Part shown: positions 5,462 through 7,782 of the stretch, in pieces | Layout: each line of letters opens with the position of its first letter | Numbering within the stretch: the first letter of the stretch is position 1 | NCBI GenBank assembly: GCA_003647035.1 | Contig: QMMB01000147.1 | Location: forward strand, 1-7,782 | Origin: Deltaproteobacteria bacterium | GTDB lineage: Bacteria; Myxococcota_A; Polyangia; Polyangiales; Houyiibacteriaceae | Direction of reading: 5' to 3' | Length of the DNA stretch: 7,782 bases | Notes under the pieces: generated by a model | The model's input: the letters and a program-made list of their open reading frames with translations, nothing else | Database searches by the model: none | Told to the model about the DNA's origin: nothing | Program-made: the position numbers and the translations under genes

Positions 5462-6849
5462 TGCCGACGCTGGCGCTGATCTCGAATGATTCGACCCTGT
5501 ACCAGGAACTCGTCCAGACACTGGAAGGGACCCCTTGGTCAGTCGAGCGGCTCGGGCCCCAGGCCGTCGATGACAGCGACGTGCATCAAGACGTCGTGGT
5601 GCTGGACGCGGCCCACCCCAAGGCAGGCACGTGGGGGGCGCCGCGCGAAAAGCCCGTACTGCTGATCGCAGAGGAGGACCGTACGGCGGAGCTGAACGAG
5701 GTGGTCGGCGACATCGTTTTCCGGCCAGCCCGGCAGCAAGAACTCGTGGTGCGACTGGAACGGCTGCGTGCACGCACACCACTCGACAACTTGCGACGTA
5801 AGTATGCAACGACCTTTGCGTCGATGGCACCGGGCATCGTGGTGGTCGGCCCCGATCTCAAGATGGTCTTCGCGAACCCTAGGTCGTACGAAATCGTCGG
5901 CCACCGCGAGGAGACGATCTCGTCGAACGACATAGACCGCGTGTTGTCGGCGCCGGATCTGCAACGCCTTCGCGAGGCGCTGTCCCACGGTCAGTACCCG
6001 CGCGGGATGGACATCGAGCTCGTTCGGCGAGATGGAACCAAGATCATCTGCAACGCCTCGTTTGCCCCACTGATCGGAGCGGAGGACCACACCGTCATCT
6101 CGTTCGAAGACGTCACCGACTTGCGTGAAACCGAGAGAGAGCTGATCAAAACGATGGAGTTCTTGGAATCGTTGATCGACGCGAGCGTAGATGCGATCAT
6201 CGCGACGGACATGGAGCAACGGGTGGTGTTGTTCAATCCCAGCGCGGAGCGTATTTCTGGCCGGCACGTCACGGACGTGCTCGGGAACGTCACACTCGAA
6301 GATCTGCTTGGGCGATCCTCAGCCCAGCTCGTCACGCAGCGGTTGCTCACCCCAGAGCACGGCGGGGAAGGACGGCTCGAACCTACGATGCTCGAGCTCA
6401 TCGACCTGCACGGGGCCCGAATCCCGGTTCAACTGTCCGCCTCACTCATCTACGAACATGGGGAACCATCCGCGATTGTCCTCATTTTTGCCGATCTGCG
6501 AGACCGGATACGAGTCGAAGAGCGATTGGCCGAAGCTCAAAAAAAGCTGGCGTTCACCGAGAAGCAAGGCGTTCTCGCCGAGTTGGCCGGCACCGCGGCA
6601 CACGAGCTCAATCAGCCGCTGACCAGTATGATGGCGTATGCCGAGCTCTTGCTCCGTCAATCTGAACCAGATTCCAATGGCGCAAAGGCAGCTCAGGTCC
6701 TGATCCGGGAGTCGGAGCGCATGGCAGAAATCGTTCGCAAGATCGGAAAGATCACCCGCTACGAAACCACATCGTACGTTGGCCATCAGAGAATTTTCGA
6801 TCTGGATCGCGCCGCGGATACCTCGCGTGAACCAGGGGCCAAGGGCTGA
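5461..6849 (+). CDS. sensor protein: degenerate receiver, PAS, PAS, HisKA, without an ATPase domain
   Basis: This 462-residue protein has no membrane segments and is probably cytoplasmic. Residues 1-103 look like a receiver fold: the acidic pair is replaced by N9/D10 (ALISND), D49 is kept in DVVVLDA, the T/S position is alanine (LLIAEED) and the usual lysine is R88 (FRPA). PAS 1 covers about 113-225 (MAPGIVVVGPDLKMVFANPR). PAS 2 covers about 234-352 (ASVDAIIATDMEQRVVLFNP). A coiled linker leads to HisKA (365-435) with the H-box H381 in AAHELNQPLTSMMAYAELLL. The protein ends 81 residues after H381, at GAKG. The N, G1 and G2 boxes of the HATPase_c domain are absent, and no remnant appears in other frames. 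It can therefore dimerise and accept phosphate but should not autophosphorylate. The ATG at 5461 is preferred over an in-frame GTG at 5392, which would run into the divergent murI start. Confidence 0.9.
   Translation: MPTLALISNDSTLYQELVQTLEGTPWSVERLGPQAVDDSDVHQDVVVLDAAHPKAGTWGAPREKPVLLIAEEDRTAELNEVVGDIVFRPARQQELVVRLERLRARTPLDNLRRKYATTFASMAPGIVVVGPDLKMVFANPRSYEIVGHREETISSNDIDRVLSAPDLQRLREALSHGQYPRGMDIELVRRDGTKIICNASFAPLIGAEDHTVISFEDVTDLRETERELIKTMEFLESLIDASVDAIIATDMEQRVVLFNPSAERISGRHVTDVLGNVTLEDLLGRSSAQLVTQRLLTPEHGGEGRLEPTMLELIDLHGARIPVQLSASLIYEHGEPSAIVLIFADLRDRIRVEERLAEAQKKLAFTEKQGVLAELAGTAAHELNQPLTSMMAYAELLLRQSEPDSNGAKAAQVLIRESERMAEIVRKIGKITRYETTSYVGHQRIFDLDRAADTSREPGAKG
6841..6845 (+). promoter_or_regulatory. 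Shine-Dalgarno of the second sensor gene
   Basis: AAGGG inside the last codons of the preceding gene lies seven bases before the ATG at 6853. It favours that ATG over the GTG directly upstream at 6850. It is the clearest ribosome-binding site in the window and belongs to an internal operon gene, in contrast to the SD-less first genes. Confidence 0.5.
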
Positions 6850-6852
6850 GTG

Positions 6853-7782
6853 ATGGACGACTCCGCGCATAGAAAGCACCCCGCACGCCGAACCCTGGAA
6901 CCGCGAGTCTCGTCCGTAAACTCGATCGTGTCGCCGCGGTCCAAAGAGACCCGAGGCAGTAGCCTTTCTCAGATTCTCGCATCGTTGAACCAGGCGCAGC
7001 GCGACACCGCAGGGGTTGCGACCGACGAGGCGATCCTCCGTTCATATGTCCACGCGCTCGAGCGCCTCTATCCAAAGACCCGCTTCGCAATGCGGCTCTC
7101 ACCGCGCGTGGCCGAACGAACGACCCTCGTGCAAGCCACGACACACCACATTCGAGCTGAGGCGATGGGCGAAGTGTCGATCACCGAAGCAGGGCTCCTG
7201 CGTGCAGGCTTCGATCAGCCGGTGGGGCCTCCGACTGGCATGACGCTGCGACGAACGTACCAGCCCATCTTGCTCGCTGGTCCAGGCGAAGAGCCACTTC
7301 CGGCCGACGGCTTCGATGCGCCGCTCGGCCGTGCTGGCGAGGTGATCGGCGTGCTGTCCGCCGAGTTCGACCGGGGGTCGGCGCTCCCGGCCCGCTTGGA
7401 AGACGCGGTGCTGCTCGCCGCGACACAGGCGAGCGCAGCGATTGAAAGTGGGCGGCTTCGCCGAGAATCGCTCCACCTCCGAGACTACCTCGAGAAACTG
7501 CTGGAGCACGCCAACATCCCGGTCCTGGTAGTCGGGCGCGACCGGGGCATCCGAGTCGTCAGCAGCGCGTTCGGCCGAATTACCGGGCTCGACCGGGCGG
7601 AGCTCGTCACTCAGGACGTCCTTCGTCTAGCCGGGCCGAGCGAACGAGTTCGGGTCTTGTCTGCATTCGTCAACGCGCTCCGCGGCCAGGACGTCGCGCC
7701 GTTCGAGTTACGCCTGCCTAAGGCTGGAGGCGGCCATGCGCGTCTGCAGTTCACTTTGGCTCCGATTCTGGATTCCGAAGGG
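6853..7782 (+). CDS. GAF-PAS sensor protein, probable histidine kinase (partial, C-terminus beyond the right edge)
   Basis: The frame is open for 310 codons to the window end. Residues 1-40 are Arg/Ser-rich and probably disordered. A GAF-like domain covers about 50-203, with the characteristic final strand and helix APLGRAGEVIGVLSAEF (156-172) and LLAATQASAAIESGRL (187-202). A helical connector leads to a PAS domain from about 209 (LRDYLEKLLEHANIPVLVVG, then SSAFGRITGLDRAEL) to the edge. A HisKA plus HATPase_c module would usually follow in such proteins, but that part is not in the window, so kinase activity is inferred. The ATG lies three bases after the stop of the preceding HisKA protein (TGA GTG ATG), so the two are co-transcribed and probably coupled. 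This makes it the best candidate for the kinase that phosphorylates its ATPase-less neighbour. Confidence 0.85.
   Translation, partial: MDDSAHRKHPARRTLEPRVSSVNSIVSPRSKETRGSSLSQILASLNQAQRDTAGVATDEAILRSYVHALERLYPKTRFAMRLSPRVAERTTLVQATTHHIRAEAMGEVSITEAGLLRAGFDQPVGPPTGMTLRRTYQPILLAGPGEEPLPADGFDAPLGRAGEVIGVLSAEFDRGSALPARLEDAVLLAATQASAAIESGRLRRESLHLRDYLEKLLEHANIPVLVVGRDRGIRVVSSAFGRITGLDRAELVTQDVLRLAGPSERVRVLSAFVNALRGQDVAPFELRLPKAGGGHARLQFTLAPILDSEG

Noticed and set aside
5539..6267. Open reading frame of 242 codons on the minus strand, opposite the sensor gene
   Set aside because: It overlaps clear receiver-like and PAS coding sequence and its product resembles no family; high GC readily gives such frames.

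Overview
This window looks like a piece of a high-GC chromosome from a myxobacterium (Myxococcota/Polyangia-like) or a close deltaproteobacterial relative. The reasons are a eukaryotic-type Ser/Thr kinase fused to a response-regulator receiver, multi-PAS and GAF histidine kinase genes, and a conserved protein (1530-2060) whose N-terminal motif I associate with myxobacteria. This placement is inference from gene content; no rRNA or tRNA is present. The region is almost fully coding. The longest gene-free stretches are the divergent gaps 1461-1529 and 5383-5460, so no gene-free stretch approaches 300 bases.

Layout, left to right. (1) Positions 1-1460, minus strand: a YkgJ-type cysteine-cluster protein followed, with a 4-base ATGA overlap, by a DUF501 protein that runs off the left edge. 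The DUF501 gene carries a 30-bp tandem repeat (TALCGERTTG-type units) in a loop of the domain. (2) Positions 1461-1529: divergent promoter region holding a perfect 21-bp palindrome. (3) Positions 1530-2740, plus strand: a conserved myxobacterial-type protein, an SCP2 sterol-carrier-like protein with its own promoter, and a small coiled-coil protein. (4) Positions 2697-4531, minus strand: a Ser/Thr kinase-receiver hybrid followed by a DUF4112 membrane protein, whose 3' end overlaps the coiled-coil gene by 44 bases tail to tail. (5) Positions 4576-5382, minus strand: glutamate racemase murI. (6) Positions 5461-7782, plus strand: a sensor protein with a degenerate receiver, two PAS domains and a HisKA domain but no ATPase domain, followed immediately by a GAF-PAS sensor protein that runs off the right edge.

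Two themes stand out. First, several genes have a -10-like hexamer ending only 5-8 bases before the start codon and no Shine-Dalgarno sequence. Two of these (2109 and 4531) also have a recognisable -35 at exactly 17 bp. This suggests that leaderless mRNAs are common here. Second, the right half is rich in signalling: an ATPase-less histidine-kinase-like protein is translationally coupled to a second sensor, and a kinase-receiver hybrid lies about 1 kb away across murI. A split phosphorelay (partner kinase to HisKA-only protein to the receiver of the Ser/Thr kinase) is an attractive but unproven reading.
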